From Mycteria americana (lineage: Eukaryota > Chordata > Aves > Ciconiiformes > Ciconiidae), in NCBI RefSeq assembly GCF_035582795.1, contig NC_134368.1, forward strand, positions 31,246,501 to 31,310,500: DNA of 64,000 bases, in the 5' to 3' direction. Positions 52,701 to 61,543 of this stretch are shown here, one piece after another. Each line of letters starts with the position of its first letter. Within the stretch, counting starts at the first letter, position 1. Position numbers and translations under genes: made by a program. The notes under the pieces were generated by a model. That model ran no database searches, was not told the origin of the DNA, and was given only the letters and a program-made list of their open reading frames with translations.

Positions 52701-55700
52701 CTGTGAAATTTGCATTTGTTTTGAGAAAGCTTAATACAATAAGGTCGTACATGTGCGTGGTGTAGGCTTCATAAGTAAAATCTTTGTTGTATGCTGTATG
52801 CTCTAGCTAGGATAAATCTATCTTACCGTAGATGTCTTTATACCATATTTTTGTGTGATACTTTTTTTTTCTTCTGCCTGAAGTTAGCAATCCCAAGTTT
52901 AAGTGGCCGTCTTTCTGATTTTTAAAGGTTTAAAGTTAGTATATTGGTTGTTAATCAGCGCTTTCCTGAGAAACTCAAGACATGTCTGTTTTCTCCAGGA
53001 ACTAAGTTTACCTTAGCAAAGGTTGGGAAACCCATGTATCTTTAAGAATGAGAAGCCAGTAAGTGTAGTTGGTCTGTTGTGTAGATAAAGAGGAAACAAA
53101 ATGGTACATTTCCAGTTGTATCACTTGTGCATTGCAGTGGTTAGAACAGGTTGTTCTATATACATTTACTGTGAATGCTGTAATTGTAAGTTGTTTCAAT
53201 GGCAAAACTGACTTCTTTCCATATTTAATATCTGCTCCTTTGGATACATTTGCTTAAAATAAATTCTTGTCTAAAGAAAAAGGTATTTCTACCAAGTGGT
53301 CAGTAGAGATTTTGAGAGAAAATTGTATGCTCAGAAGTCTGAGAGTAGCTCACTGAATGAATAAGTCTTAACTGTATGGATTATATATACTTCTACTTGA
53401 ATGACTTCTCCAGAACGCAGCTACTATTTTCTGTATATAAAAACCGGTATTACTAATTTCTTTATGATCAGGCAGTGTTTTATAGGATTGGACTTTGTTT
53501 TTTTGTTTTTTTGGGGTGTTTTTTTTCCCTTTAATTAAGGAGTTAATTTTAGGTAGGCAGAAATTTTTTGGCAATCCAGCTCTGATAATTTAAAATAATT
53601 GCCTTTATGCCATGAGGCATTTGCAGTAGCTTTGTTGTGAAATTGCTGGAAGCATTTCTCATGTAGCAGTAAAACTTCTCTCAGCTTCTAGCAGTAATTG
53701 ATATATTTGGTGAAAGGGAGGGAAAAGGGATGCAGCTGGGTATAGCAGCATTGGTGCGGGGATTGGTAAGGAGCTGGGCATGAGGAGAAGAGGAACTCCA
53801 AGACCAGAAAAGAGAGAGGCACAAGAAAAGAAATTGCCTAGGCAATTTATCTCACCAGAAGCAGCACCTCTTCTCAGTCACAGACAAGCACTACATCCAG
53901 AAAAGCTATTTCAGGCATCAGAAAGTGGCAGGAACAATATAGGAGGGACAAATCACCCAAATTAAGGTAAAGGGAAGGGGGGAAATCAGGGCATGAGCCT
54001 AATTTAACATTTTAATTCCCCATTTACTAGTCAGGGTTGCAACATCGCTTCGTGGATGATTTTACACATAGATACTGCAGCACGTATTTCTCTTTAATGG
54101 GAAGTCTGAGGACAGGTAGTGGTTTTTGCTTTTTTTCATTTGTTTGTAAACAAATGTTAAAATAATTTTGCACCTACTGTTTTTACCTTTTTAGTTTGCG
54201 TATAGTAGATGTTTGCACATGGTTGCAGTTGAAATTCTCAAACAACAACAAAAAAATCTCTGAGGTCCAGCAAGAATGTTACTCATTACCAATATGGAGG
54301 TCGTAGTTTACAAAACAGAAATATAATTACTGCTCACCAGCAAATAAAAGTTACTACTTCACTAGAATTGCATCCTAAATGTTTAATTCAAAGAAAAATT
54401 CAGTGTTTGTTCATATAATGTGTCTGTGTGAGAAATTTTGCTTGAGTTTATAAACAATGACTGTCTTAATCATAGCTGAGCTATTAGTTGTTTAGAAATG
54501 AGACCTGAACCTGTTGTCTTGATTCTGTGATATTTAGGGCTGTTGAATAGCATAAAGTGTTGTGTAACCCTGAAGGAGGAGTTAGAACATAATGAAAATG
54601 GTTTGGTAAATGCACATCATATGTAAACAATATGGTGTAAAATAGAATGTTTGTTCTCTAGAGGTAGTTAATTAAGGATTCATTGTGTGCCTAGTCACAA
54701 TTAAGGTAAAAACTGAAGGAATCTCTTTTGAGTGTAGTGCATTCTAGAACATGAAGAGGATTTGACATATTTCAAACCTGTCTTAACCAGCCAGGTCATA
54801 GAGATATCTTACTGGTTTTTAAACCAGTGCTTTTCCTTATGTCATTTTTCAAGGACTGTGAGGTAGTATTTCTTTAGTAGCAGAGAAATAAGCAGAAGTT
54901 CCATTTACAAGCTGGATGCAAAAACTGGTATTTTCTCATTCCAGTAATACCTAGAATAGCTCTCCATCACAAAACTTTGTTCTGTCAGAAGCTCTTAGTT
55001 TTTTAACCTCCATTTATGCTTTTTGGGTTATTACTAAAGAGTACATTACATTTAAATGAATTTTGCTTTCAGAGAAATTAGCCTGTTAATGTGATGGGCT
55101 ATTTATCAGCTTTCTCTGTGCTTGGGCCTTTCTGTAAACAGAATTTTTACAGAAAATGGGTATATGATATGTCATTACTGTGGAAAAAAATACAGGTTTC
55201 TCTTGTTTCATGAACTAGGCTTGTGAGACTAAATGATGAAAACTCAGATATTATTTAGAAAAAATGTCTATTTTGTATATCAGTGATTTCTGTATTAAAT
55301 TTGTTTGCTTCTTAATTATATCAATCAGTAGTAAGTGAGCTCAGCAAAGTTGGGGCTGTCCCTAATGGAGAAAGATAAAGCATAAAACACATAAGCAAGA
55401 CAAGAAGGAACACAAGAACATATGAAATACAGTTTTTAAAGTATACTATAATTCTATATTTCTTGGACTAGACTGTAAGTCTAGTGAATAAATGTGGCAT
55501 CCAGTAGTTAGACTGTTTCTGAATTCTGAAAGGTTGGGGGGAGGGTTCCAAAATCAGTTCATTATTTATATTACTTGTGGTGGTAATTTATATTACAATG
55601 ATTTCTGAAGCTATGAATTTGGAAAATAATTGGTTTTGTCTTTTTTTTCTTCTTCTTTTTTCCCCCCTTTCTCTTTGCTCTGTAGAGCCTAAATAAACTC

Positions 55701-58700
55701 AGCTTGCCAAATGAGATTGAGATATCTTTCTGAATTAAATCTCCATGGAGGGTGGTTATTCATAGTGCAAATAGCTCATAAATAACCATTCTCTAATTAG
55801 AGTGAAATCACTCACTGAGTTGCTGGAATGTTCCTTTCAAGCTACACTTTGTATGAACTCTGCTGTGGGTTCATGTGCATCCCACACGCGTGGATTGCCT
55901 TTTTATGTTTGGCTGTATCCACTGGGAATGCATCTGTATCCCAGGTGCCCTGATCATGTAAGGGACAAACCAAGCCCTTTCTTTTCTTTGCATACAGCAG
56001 TGAGACAGAAACCTAGTAATGCCTGCTTAATATCTTATCACTAAGCTGGATAATGGCTGGGGAGTCTTTGAAATTTCCCCATGTGCCAACTTGCTATGAC
56101 TTAATCAAGATCCAGGGCTTCAGATTTGCCCCTTTTAACCAAACTGCTGAACTCTTGAATTCTGGACACTTCAGGTGCCTCTCTTGCCTTTGTGAAGATT
56201 ACATTTTTGACAGTGGTGTCATCTGCTGCTCCATTTGAAACTGAACATATGCTTTCTCGTGTTCAATTTCAAGCTCTTTTAGTGGAGTACTTAATGAAAT
56301 CATTATTGCAGTCTTGGAAGCAGAGAATTTGTCAAGTTCAAGGTATGATGGCAAATTCCTGAACTCATCCATCATTACAAAAATTAAATCTCTTGGCAGC
56401 TGTTGGGAAGAACAATGGACATATCACTAGAAAACATTATTAAAAAAATAATTATAAAGCACCAGCTCAGTGAGAATGAGTGAGCATAGGTATGCTCTTC
56501 AGACTCCAGAAAAATTAAGTGAAAGTCCTGTTCATTTCAGTAAAGTTGATGTCTAGGAACCAAATGATGGTCTAGATTTGCTTCCTTTGATAATGCAGTC
56601 TGGTATTTGGGCTGCTTCCCAAGCCAAAATTGGTATTATTGTAGTATGGTTGATGCACATATTACTTTAATGCCCAGTACTCTTGCATTGGTGTCCATTG
56701 CTTATGTTTTCAATGCTGATTCCAAGAGTTGCTGGCAGCGTGCAAACAGTGTAAGAGAGGAAGAGTCTTAATTTGAAGTGTATCACTCTCAAGTGGAAGC
56801 CCTGTAAAACAGTGGAGCAAGCCAAGCAGGGGTCACCTGAGGAGGGACTTCTTGTTGCAGAAGAGAGTCATCTGTCATACACAAGGACTAAAGCTAGGTA
56901 AAATGAGTCTGCTAGGGTACGGTTTTAGATAATTAAGAGACAGTGCCAACAATGGATGAGAACCAGTGTCTTAGAACTCTGAAACCAAATGAGCTGTCAG
57001 AGTGAAGACTGAGACAAAGTTTTGTTGTTCTACAAAAATTCACTTGGGGTTTTTTTTTTTTAGTGAAACAGTTGGTTTAGCAATTGTTTTATAATGCCTA
57101 TGTTTCCAATTTAGTTACTGAAAGCAAAATAGTAGTAATAATCCACAGTGCGGCAGTGCTGGAACACCATGCAAGACCACCAGGGAGGATTAGGAAAGCA
57201 GGTGTTGATTATTTCAGGATTTAGGCTGAAACAATCTGACTTGTAGGATGGGATGTTAGAAGATCAGAGAATTTCTTAATCTTGTGTTATCCTTGGAGAG
57301 GCTGCTGTATAGCATATACTGTTTTAGTTTGCAGATGTGTTCTCAGACTCTTGTACCACTGGACTTTTTTTTTTCCTCCAGACTGTTGTGGTTAATGAGC
57401 TTGCTTTAAAATCCAGGAGGAAGCTCTAAACCCAGATACTGAAAAGCTCAGAGGATGGGCATTTGCATCGTCCTTAGCATGCAGTCTGTCAAGGAACTTT
57501 AGATTATCTCTGGGAGATCTAATTGATCCTTCATGCTCTAGTGTCTGCTGTGTCTTTCAGCTGCATTGGAATCTAGGTATTTGAGCAATTGGGGTCAGAG
57601 CTATCAGTCTGGCAGAACTTGGAGCCTGTAATCCCAGCTTCCAGCTGTTCTCCCTGCTATTTATATTAATGTGGCTTGTAGTCCACAAAAAATACAAGAA
57701 CTTGTCTTCTGAAACTAGAAGTATTTTTTTTTATTTCTATGGATATCTTTTCTGACATTTCCTGGAAGTTTTTTCCCAGTCTTTCTTTTACTTTGTTATG
57801 TATCATGCTATTGGTAAATATTGTCAGTTTTCTCTACTATGGTTTCCCTTATAGGTGTGATTTGTTTCTCTCATCCATTAGCAATGTAATTTTGTACCTC
57901 ATTTTCTAATGGAGTTGACCTAAGTGAATCTTGCTTTTTAACCTCTTTTAGAAATTAACCGTGGGCTGCAAAGCAGTGGGTAGGTTTTGTTCTATCTGCA
58001 TAAGAATAATAGAGTTATAAGTTCTCTATAAAGCTAGGTTTCTGGGTTTCGCTTGTTTTGGGGCTGCAAACAGCAAAGTTCACTATACTTTAGATTCTTC
58101 TTCTCTTCAAAATACTGCTTCCCCATTGTCACAGATACCACGTTTCAGTTTTAGTAAAAGACATTCAGATCCTTGTCCATATTATTTTCTGGTCTGGTGC
58201 CTGGAGTCCTTTACTGTCAGTATATTCCCATGTGGTTGATTTATTTAAGATTTGAGAGATTGATTATGCTTTAAATATTAGTGTTTGTATGCAATGGAAT
58301 GCGATCATGTGTTTACCCTCAGCACAGCATTTTTCATCTGCTTTGAAAAGTTAAAAATAAAAAGTTGCAGTTGACAGCTGTGTGTCCACAATATCAGATA
58401 GTTTTGGGGGCTTAAAGATACCTCTCTTAACAGGCTATGTGAATATGTACATGGGAGTTAAGAATTTTATGGTAGGAACAACTTAAGTCTGACAGGTGTA
58501 AGCTTAATAGATTGACTCATTTGGAAACTGAAGTGAGATACATTTGCATTTAAAATTCACACATTGACTCCAGTGTGGACTGGAATAACTTGTTCGTAGT
58601 GAACGGAAATCACTGCAAATCACTGAAAATTTAAATCATAGATTGCGCTTTTCTAAATAAGATGCAATTCTTCAAATTAATCATTAATAATCATACCCAT

Positions 58701-61543
58701 TGAGAAAGAGATCTTGGAATTATTGTTGCTGCTTCCTGAAATGTTAGTTCAATTTCCAGTGTTAGCCAAAATAAGAAAATGGAATGGTAGTCATCATTAG
58801 CAGTGGGGAACAAACAGGGAAAAGTCATTGTGATAGTACATAAAGCCATGATGCATTGAGAGCTGAGTATTGTCTGTGGTTCTGTTTATGTCAGACAAGA
58901 AAAGATATAGTAGAGGTAGGAAGGGTCCACAAAAAGATGAAATAAATAATGAAAGTTATAGAGTCACTTCTATATGAGGAGATATGTGGACTAGTTCAGC
59001 TTGGGAAAGAGACAACTGAGAAGAGATAGAACAGAAGTACCATGAATACTACACTGCCAGAGAACAGGGATTTTTTTTTTTTTTTTTTTAAACACAAGGA
59101 CTGTAGGGCACCAAACACAATTGTCAGTCAAAAAAATAGCTGAAAGATCTCATCACTGGAGATCAAAAGTAAAAGTGTCTTCAAAAGAGATAGTGCAAAT
59201 GCAAGTTAATCAGGGGCTATTAAACACAGTTGCATGGGAAGTCCTTAAATTTTTGATTGGCAGAAACTGAGAGGGAAAGAATGTGTATATGCATGTAACT
59301 TTTCTTGTCTTCTTTCTCTAAAAATCCATTACAACTACTTCTAAGGTATGTGTTCTTATTTACATTGTTTGTTGTTGCCTGATTGCGTTGTAAGGGAGAC
59401 TGAGGGGGGTCTTGTTCTGCTCTGTTGCCGGTTTCTTTAAAGGTGAAAATAGTGCTTAGCTGTGCAGATGTTTTAGAGGCATTTGAGAGAGAGACATTTT
59501 ACATTTGGAAAACTGAGGAACAGAAGTATGAACGGCTGGTCTAAGGTTCCTTTGAGCTTCATGCAAGGTTTAATTTAAGAGTCAGTGTCTACTAGTTTCA
59601 TGTACTTTCTGTTTGATATTAAGACTGTGTATTCCAAGATAAGAGAGATGGCGGATGATTTTGTTCGATGTGTGCTGCAATATCGATAGCATGCGTGGTA
59701 GGGTTGGCTTATGTTTATTTCTGCCTCCTAACTTCCCTTTGTTTGATCTTCCATGGAATCCTCCAGTATGGTTGCTTGCAGCTTAGAAATTATTTCTAAT
59801 TACTAGGTTATAACTATTTTACTTTAGATTTTTGTAGAAGTTCTGTTGAATATATTTTTTTCGTACTGAGGTTTTTTGTGATCTCACTGTATTGTCGTGT
59901 GTGTGTGTGTGTGTCCCCTTTCTTTTATCGGTAACAGAAGTGTAGATTTATTATCTTGTAGGGGATGGAACGAGAATGTGGAGAGTCAGCCTTTGTCCTA
60001 CAGGAGTCTTTATTGCTGCATTGTTTAGTTCTACACACTTGCATAGTTCAGCAAATTTATCACATTTAATGTTCTTCAGAAACGGTCTCTTATGTTTTAT
60101 ACAGGAGAAGGAACTTCTGGGATTTAGAATGAGAGAAGTCCATAAGACTTTCTTCTCTCTCTTCTGTTTTCTTTTTTTTTCTTTTCTAATTCTGCTTGTT
60201 GATTCTGTTTTTTCCTGTGTTGCAGGCGAATATCTGGTACAATAGATGTGATTGGACAAACCATCACTATCAGCCGGGTGGAAGGACGACGGCGTGCTAA
60301 TGAAAACAGCAACATACAGGTTTTATACTGCAGATTTGCACACTATCTTTGACTAAAAGACATTTTTGCTTTTCCCGTAGCTTCTGATTAAAATGTTGCA
60401 GTGTGTATGAATGAGTAATACAGAAGTAGCTTTAAGTTCAGGAAGAAAGTTATGGCAGTTAATTGAAATATATTAAGATGAAATATTTGGTATATTTCAA
60501 AAGATAAATGTTTGGTTTCCTTTGGTACTGAAAGGAAATGAGCAATATTGCAGACTTACAATCCAGGAGACAGCATTGGCTTTGCTAGATCTGCACGGTA
60601 TAGCATTTTGTTTACTAAGTGACAAAGATAAATATTGAAACTGACTGTCCATTTCTCCCCTATTCCTGCCAGACCCTAATGCTGGAAGTGAAAGCCTCTT
60701 CGTACGCAGTTTGAGAAATGCAGTCTTTTAAAAATAACTTGTGAAGGAATAAATAGTTGATAGTACTTTTTTTAAATTATATTGTATTATTTTACCATAA
60801 ATTGTAAGATTAGTCTTTATGATTTCAGTCTTTATGGGCTTGGATTATCTTAAGAAAACAACTAAGTGCATTAAGATTGAATACACTTTTTCTCTCCTGA
60901 CTTACCTGTGGAGAAGAATCAAGGTTGCTTGGTGCCCTGGCTACATTTCCATGCCAATTTAGGTGCAGGTTAAACAATGAAAATAAGAATGGATTGTAGT
61001 GCTTATATTGTAAATGCTGCCATGTGTTTTTCAGCTGATCTCACAGTGTTTAAGTAATTTAAAGTCTTGGGTTTTTTCATGCTTTTCATATAGATTTTAA
61101 AAATATTTTCCTTTATATGTAAATTTAAGATGGTATTTTGGGCCATATTCAGATGGCTTATATTCCCTCTCAGATCTTACATTTGTTGTTCCCTATTGGC
61201 TGCTCTTAGACCCTCAGAGGTACTTGGCAAGTATGGGACACCGAACATAGGGATGCAGATAGAGCTTAAACCATCTGAATATGGCTCTTTAGGCACGTAA
61301 GGAATACTTTCCTGTTGTAGTAACTGGAGAGGAAACCTATCTTTACCCTTTTGACATAGCAATTGTAACTATAGTTTGATATTTTACAGGTTCTTTCAGA
61401 ACGATCTAATCCTGAAGTAGACAATTTTACCAAGCCACCTCCATTTTTCCCTCCAGGAGCTCCACCTACCCACCTTCCACCACCTCCTTTCCTCCCACCC
61501 CTTCCAACTGTCAGTACTGCTCCACCTCTGATTCCCCCACCAG
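37717..61543 (+). CDS. FIP1L1: FIP1L1, pre-mRNA 3'-end-processing factor FIP1 (12 coding exons; 3' end beyond window)
   Basis: Exons are 37717-37798, 38605-38644, 41031-41088, 44600-44703, 46908-46969, 47171-47278, 48463-48593, 48873-48941, 51258-51367, 53859-53966, 60226-60319 and 61390-61543. They total 1120 nt, or 373 codons plus one base, and every junction keeps frame. FIP1L1 is a nuclear CPSF subunit that links poly(A) polymerase and the CPSF30 zinc fingers to the cleavage complex and binds U-rich RNA. The protein has an acidic N-terminus ([13 protein letters not shown] at residues 67-79), the Fip1 motif ([20 protein letters not shown]... near residues 138-181), a Ser/Thr-rich cassette, [18 protein letters not shown] near residues 297-314, and a proline-rich run. 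The arginine-rich C-terminus was not found before 64000. The ATG follows GCGGCC, with a purine at -3. Human FIP1L1 is 594 residues, so roughly a third is missing to the right. Confidence 0.97.
37799..38604 (+). other. FIP1L1: FIP1L1 intron 1
   Basis: The first 520 bases continue the CpG island. I found no match to the human PWDVHVHSDLAKDL exon in it. Confidence 0.85.
38605..38644 (+). CDS. FIP1L1: FIP1L1 coding exon 2 (40 nt microexon-sized)
   Basis: TTGTGGTAG|ATGAAAATG ... AAAGCTAG|GTGAGT. It gives (G)[13 protein letters not shown](S), matching human DENEVERPEEENAS. Phase is 1 in and 2 out. Joined directly to exon 1 it yields a protein without the PWDVHVHSDLAKDL segment of the long human isoform. 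Confidence 0.93.
38645..41030 (+). other. FIP1L1: FIP1L1 intron 2
   Basis: 2.4 kb, AT-rich. A stretch near 39000-39070 (GGCTCCCAAAGAGTTTACAA) may be an old vertebrate interspersed repeat, but the match is weak. Nothing else was recognised. Confidence 0.8.
41031..41088 (+). CDS. FIP1L1: FIP1L1 coding exon 3
   Basis: TTTGTTTAAG|TGCTCCACC ... GTGAAAACG|GTAGTT. It encodes (S)[19 protein letters not shown], comparable with human ANPPSGIEDETAENGVPKP. Phase is 2 in and 0 out. The donor GTAGTT is weaker than its neighbours. Confidence 0.93.
41089..44599 (+). other. FIP1L1: FIP1L1 intron 3
   Basis: 3.5 kb, of which roughly 1.2 kb (42760-43995) is an old CR1 LINE. The rest shows no recognised element. 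Confidence 0.85.
42760..43995 (+). mobile_element. Ancient CR1-type LINE, 3' part (degenerate reverse transcriptase and 3' UTR)
   Basis: Codon-level relics of the CR1 reverse transcriptase are readable: [15 protein letters not shown] from about 42812 and [14 protein letters not shown] at 42984-43025. Further along come the CR1 3' region words: GGAACTCCTTGCC near 43700, AGATCCATTGGGGC near 43780 and GGACTAGATGAACTCGTGG near 43970. Stops and frameshifts are frequent, so it is an old, dead copy. It lies in sense orientation in FIP1L1 intron 3. Confidence 0.85.
44600..44703 (+). CDS. FIP1L1: FIP1L1 coding exon 4, acidic Ser/Asp tract
   Basis: CTTTTGTAG|AAGGTGGCAG ... CAGTATGG|GTAAGT. It encodes [19 protein letters not shown] and then [15 protein letters not shown](G), nearly identical to human. 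The SD repeats look like casein kinase 2 targets (inference). In yeast and human Fip1 this N-terminal region contacts poly(A) polymerase (family knowledge). Phase is 0 in and 2 out. Confidence 0.96.
44704..46907 (+). other. FIP1L1: FIP1L1 intron 4
   Basis: 2.2 kb of AT-rich sequence between GTAAGT and TTTAAG. Nothing recognised within it. Confidence 0.85.
46908..46969 (+). CDS. FIP1L1: FIP1L1 coding exon 5
   Basis: TTTCTTTAAG|TTATGGAGC ... GATCTTCTG|GTAAGA. It encodes (G)[20 protein letters not shown](G), against human [21 protein letters not shown]. Phase is 2 in and 1 out. Confidence 0.95.
47171..47278 (+). CDS. FIP1L1: FIP1L1 coding exon 6, start of the Fip1 motif
   Basis: TTCTTTACAG|GTGCAAAAG ... 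AAAGCCAG|GTAATG. It encodes (G)[18 protein letters not shown], then [17 protein letters not shown], essentially identical to human. The [15 protein letters not shown] stretch is the first half of the conserved Fip1 motif. Phase is 1 in and 1 out. Confidence 0.97.
47279..48462 (+). other. FIP1L1: FIP1L1 intron 6
   Basis: 1.2 kb containing a T22 run at 47522-47543. No other element was recognised. Intron 5 (46970-47170) and intron 7 (48594-48872) are shorter than 300 bases and plain. Confidence 0.85.
47522..47543. repeat. T22 homopolymer
   Basis: Twenty-two T in FIP1L1 intron 6. Retroposon sequence attached to it is not recognised. Confidence 0.9.
48463..48593 (+). CDS. FIP1L1: FIP1L1 coding exon 7, end of the Fip1 motif
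   Basis: TTCTATTTAAAG|GGGCTGATC ... AAAATTACG|GTAATT. It encodes (G)[34 protein letters not shown] and [29 protein letters not shown] is the invariant core of the family, known to bind the CPSF30 zinc fingers. Phase is 1 in and 0 out. Confidence 0.97.
48873..48941 (+). CDS. FIP1L1: FIP1L1 coding exon 8
   Basis: TTTAACTTAG|GCTGAAGAC ... CTTTTTAAG|GTGAAT. It encodes [20 protein letters not shown] followed by LFK, aligning with human [23 protein letters not shown]. Phase is 0 in and 0 out. Confidence 0.94.
48942..51257 (+). other. FIP1L1: FIP1L1 intron 8
   Basis: 2.3 kb, AT-rich. Its acceptor (TATTTTGAAG) lacks a good polypyrimidine tract. No repeat was recognised. Confidence 0.85.
51258..51367 (+). 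CDS. FIP1L1: FIP1L1 coding exon 9
   Basis: TTTTGAAG|GTACAGCAG ... CAAACAG|GTCAGT. It encodes [18 protein letters not shown], then [18 protein letters not shown](R), against human [37 protein letters not shown]. The upstream polypyrimidine tract is poor, and two further AGs follow within nine bases in frame. Phase is 0 in and 2 out. Confidence 0.93.
51368..53858 (+). other. FIP1L1: FIP1L1 intron 9
   Basis: 2.5 kb, AT-rich, nothing recognised. The acceptor is ATTTATCTCACCAG. Confidence 0.8.
53859..53966 (+). CDS. FIP1L1: FIP1L1 coding exon 10, Ser/Thr-rich phase-2 cassette
   Basis: TTATCTCACCAG|AAGCAGCAC ... AAATTAAG|GTAAAG, 108 nt. In phase it reads (R)[19 protein letters not shown], then [16 protein letters not shown](R). 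Human has [27 protein letters not shown] at this point, so the first half is conserved and the second half diverged. Entry and exit phases are both 2, so the exon can be skipped without a frameshift: exon 9 also joins exon 11 in frame. Confidence 0.88.
58700..59290 (+). mobile_element. Ancient CR1-type LINE, 3' fragment
   Basis: GAGAAAGAGATCTTGGAAT near 58702, CTATATGAGGAGATATGTGG near 58970, and CAGCTTGGGAAAGAGACAAC near 58998 correspond to the end of CR1 ORF2. GGGGCTATTAAACACAGTTG near 59213 and TGGGAAGTCCTTAAAT match the CR1 3' region. A 19-base T run at 59071-59089 interrupts it. The copy is heavily decayed and lies in FIP1L1 intron 10. Confidence 0.8.
59897..59914. repeat. (GT)9 microsatellite
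   Basis: Nine GT units in FIP1L1 intron 10, about 310 bases before exon 11. Confidence 0.9.
60226..60319 (+). CDS. FIP1L1: FIP1L1 coding exon 11
   Basis: CCTGTGTTGCAG|GCGAATATC ... AACATACAG|GTTTTA. It encodes (R)[19 protein letters not shown], then [12 protein letters not shown], near-identical to human. The donor GTTTTA departs from the GTRAGT consensus and is the weakest of the gene. Phase is 2 in and 0 out. Confidence 0.96.
60320..61389 (+). other. FIP1L1: FIP1L1 intron 11
   Basis: 1.07 kb, AT-rich, with a weak donor (GTTTTA). Nothing else was recognised. Confidence 0.85.
61390..61543 (+). CDS. FIP1L1: FIP1L1 coding exon 12, proline-rich
   Basis: ATATTTTACAG|GTTCTTTCAG ... CCACCAG|GTAAAT. 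It encodes [20 protein letters not shown], then [20 protein letters not shown] and [11 protein letters not shown](G). The human counterpart is [38 protein letters not shown]. Phase is 0 in and 1 out. The next exon, expected to start FPPPPGAPPP, is not seen before 64000. Confidence 0.96.

Larger units (their letters stand above)
53967..60225 (+). other. FIP1L1: FIP1L1 intron 10
   Basis: 6.3 kb, the largest complete FIP1L1 intron here. It contains a strong orphan acceptor with a long pyrimidine tract at about 55636-55685, a CR1 relic at 58700-59290, and a (GT)9 repeat. Confidence 0.85.
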
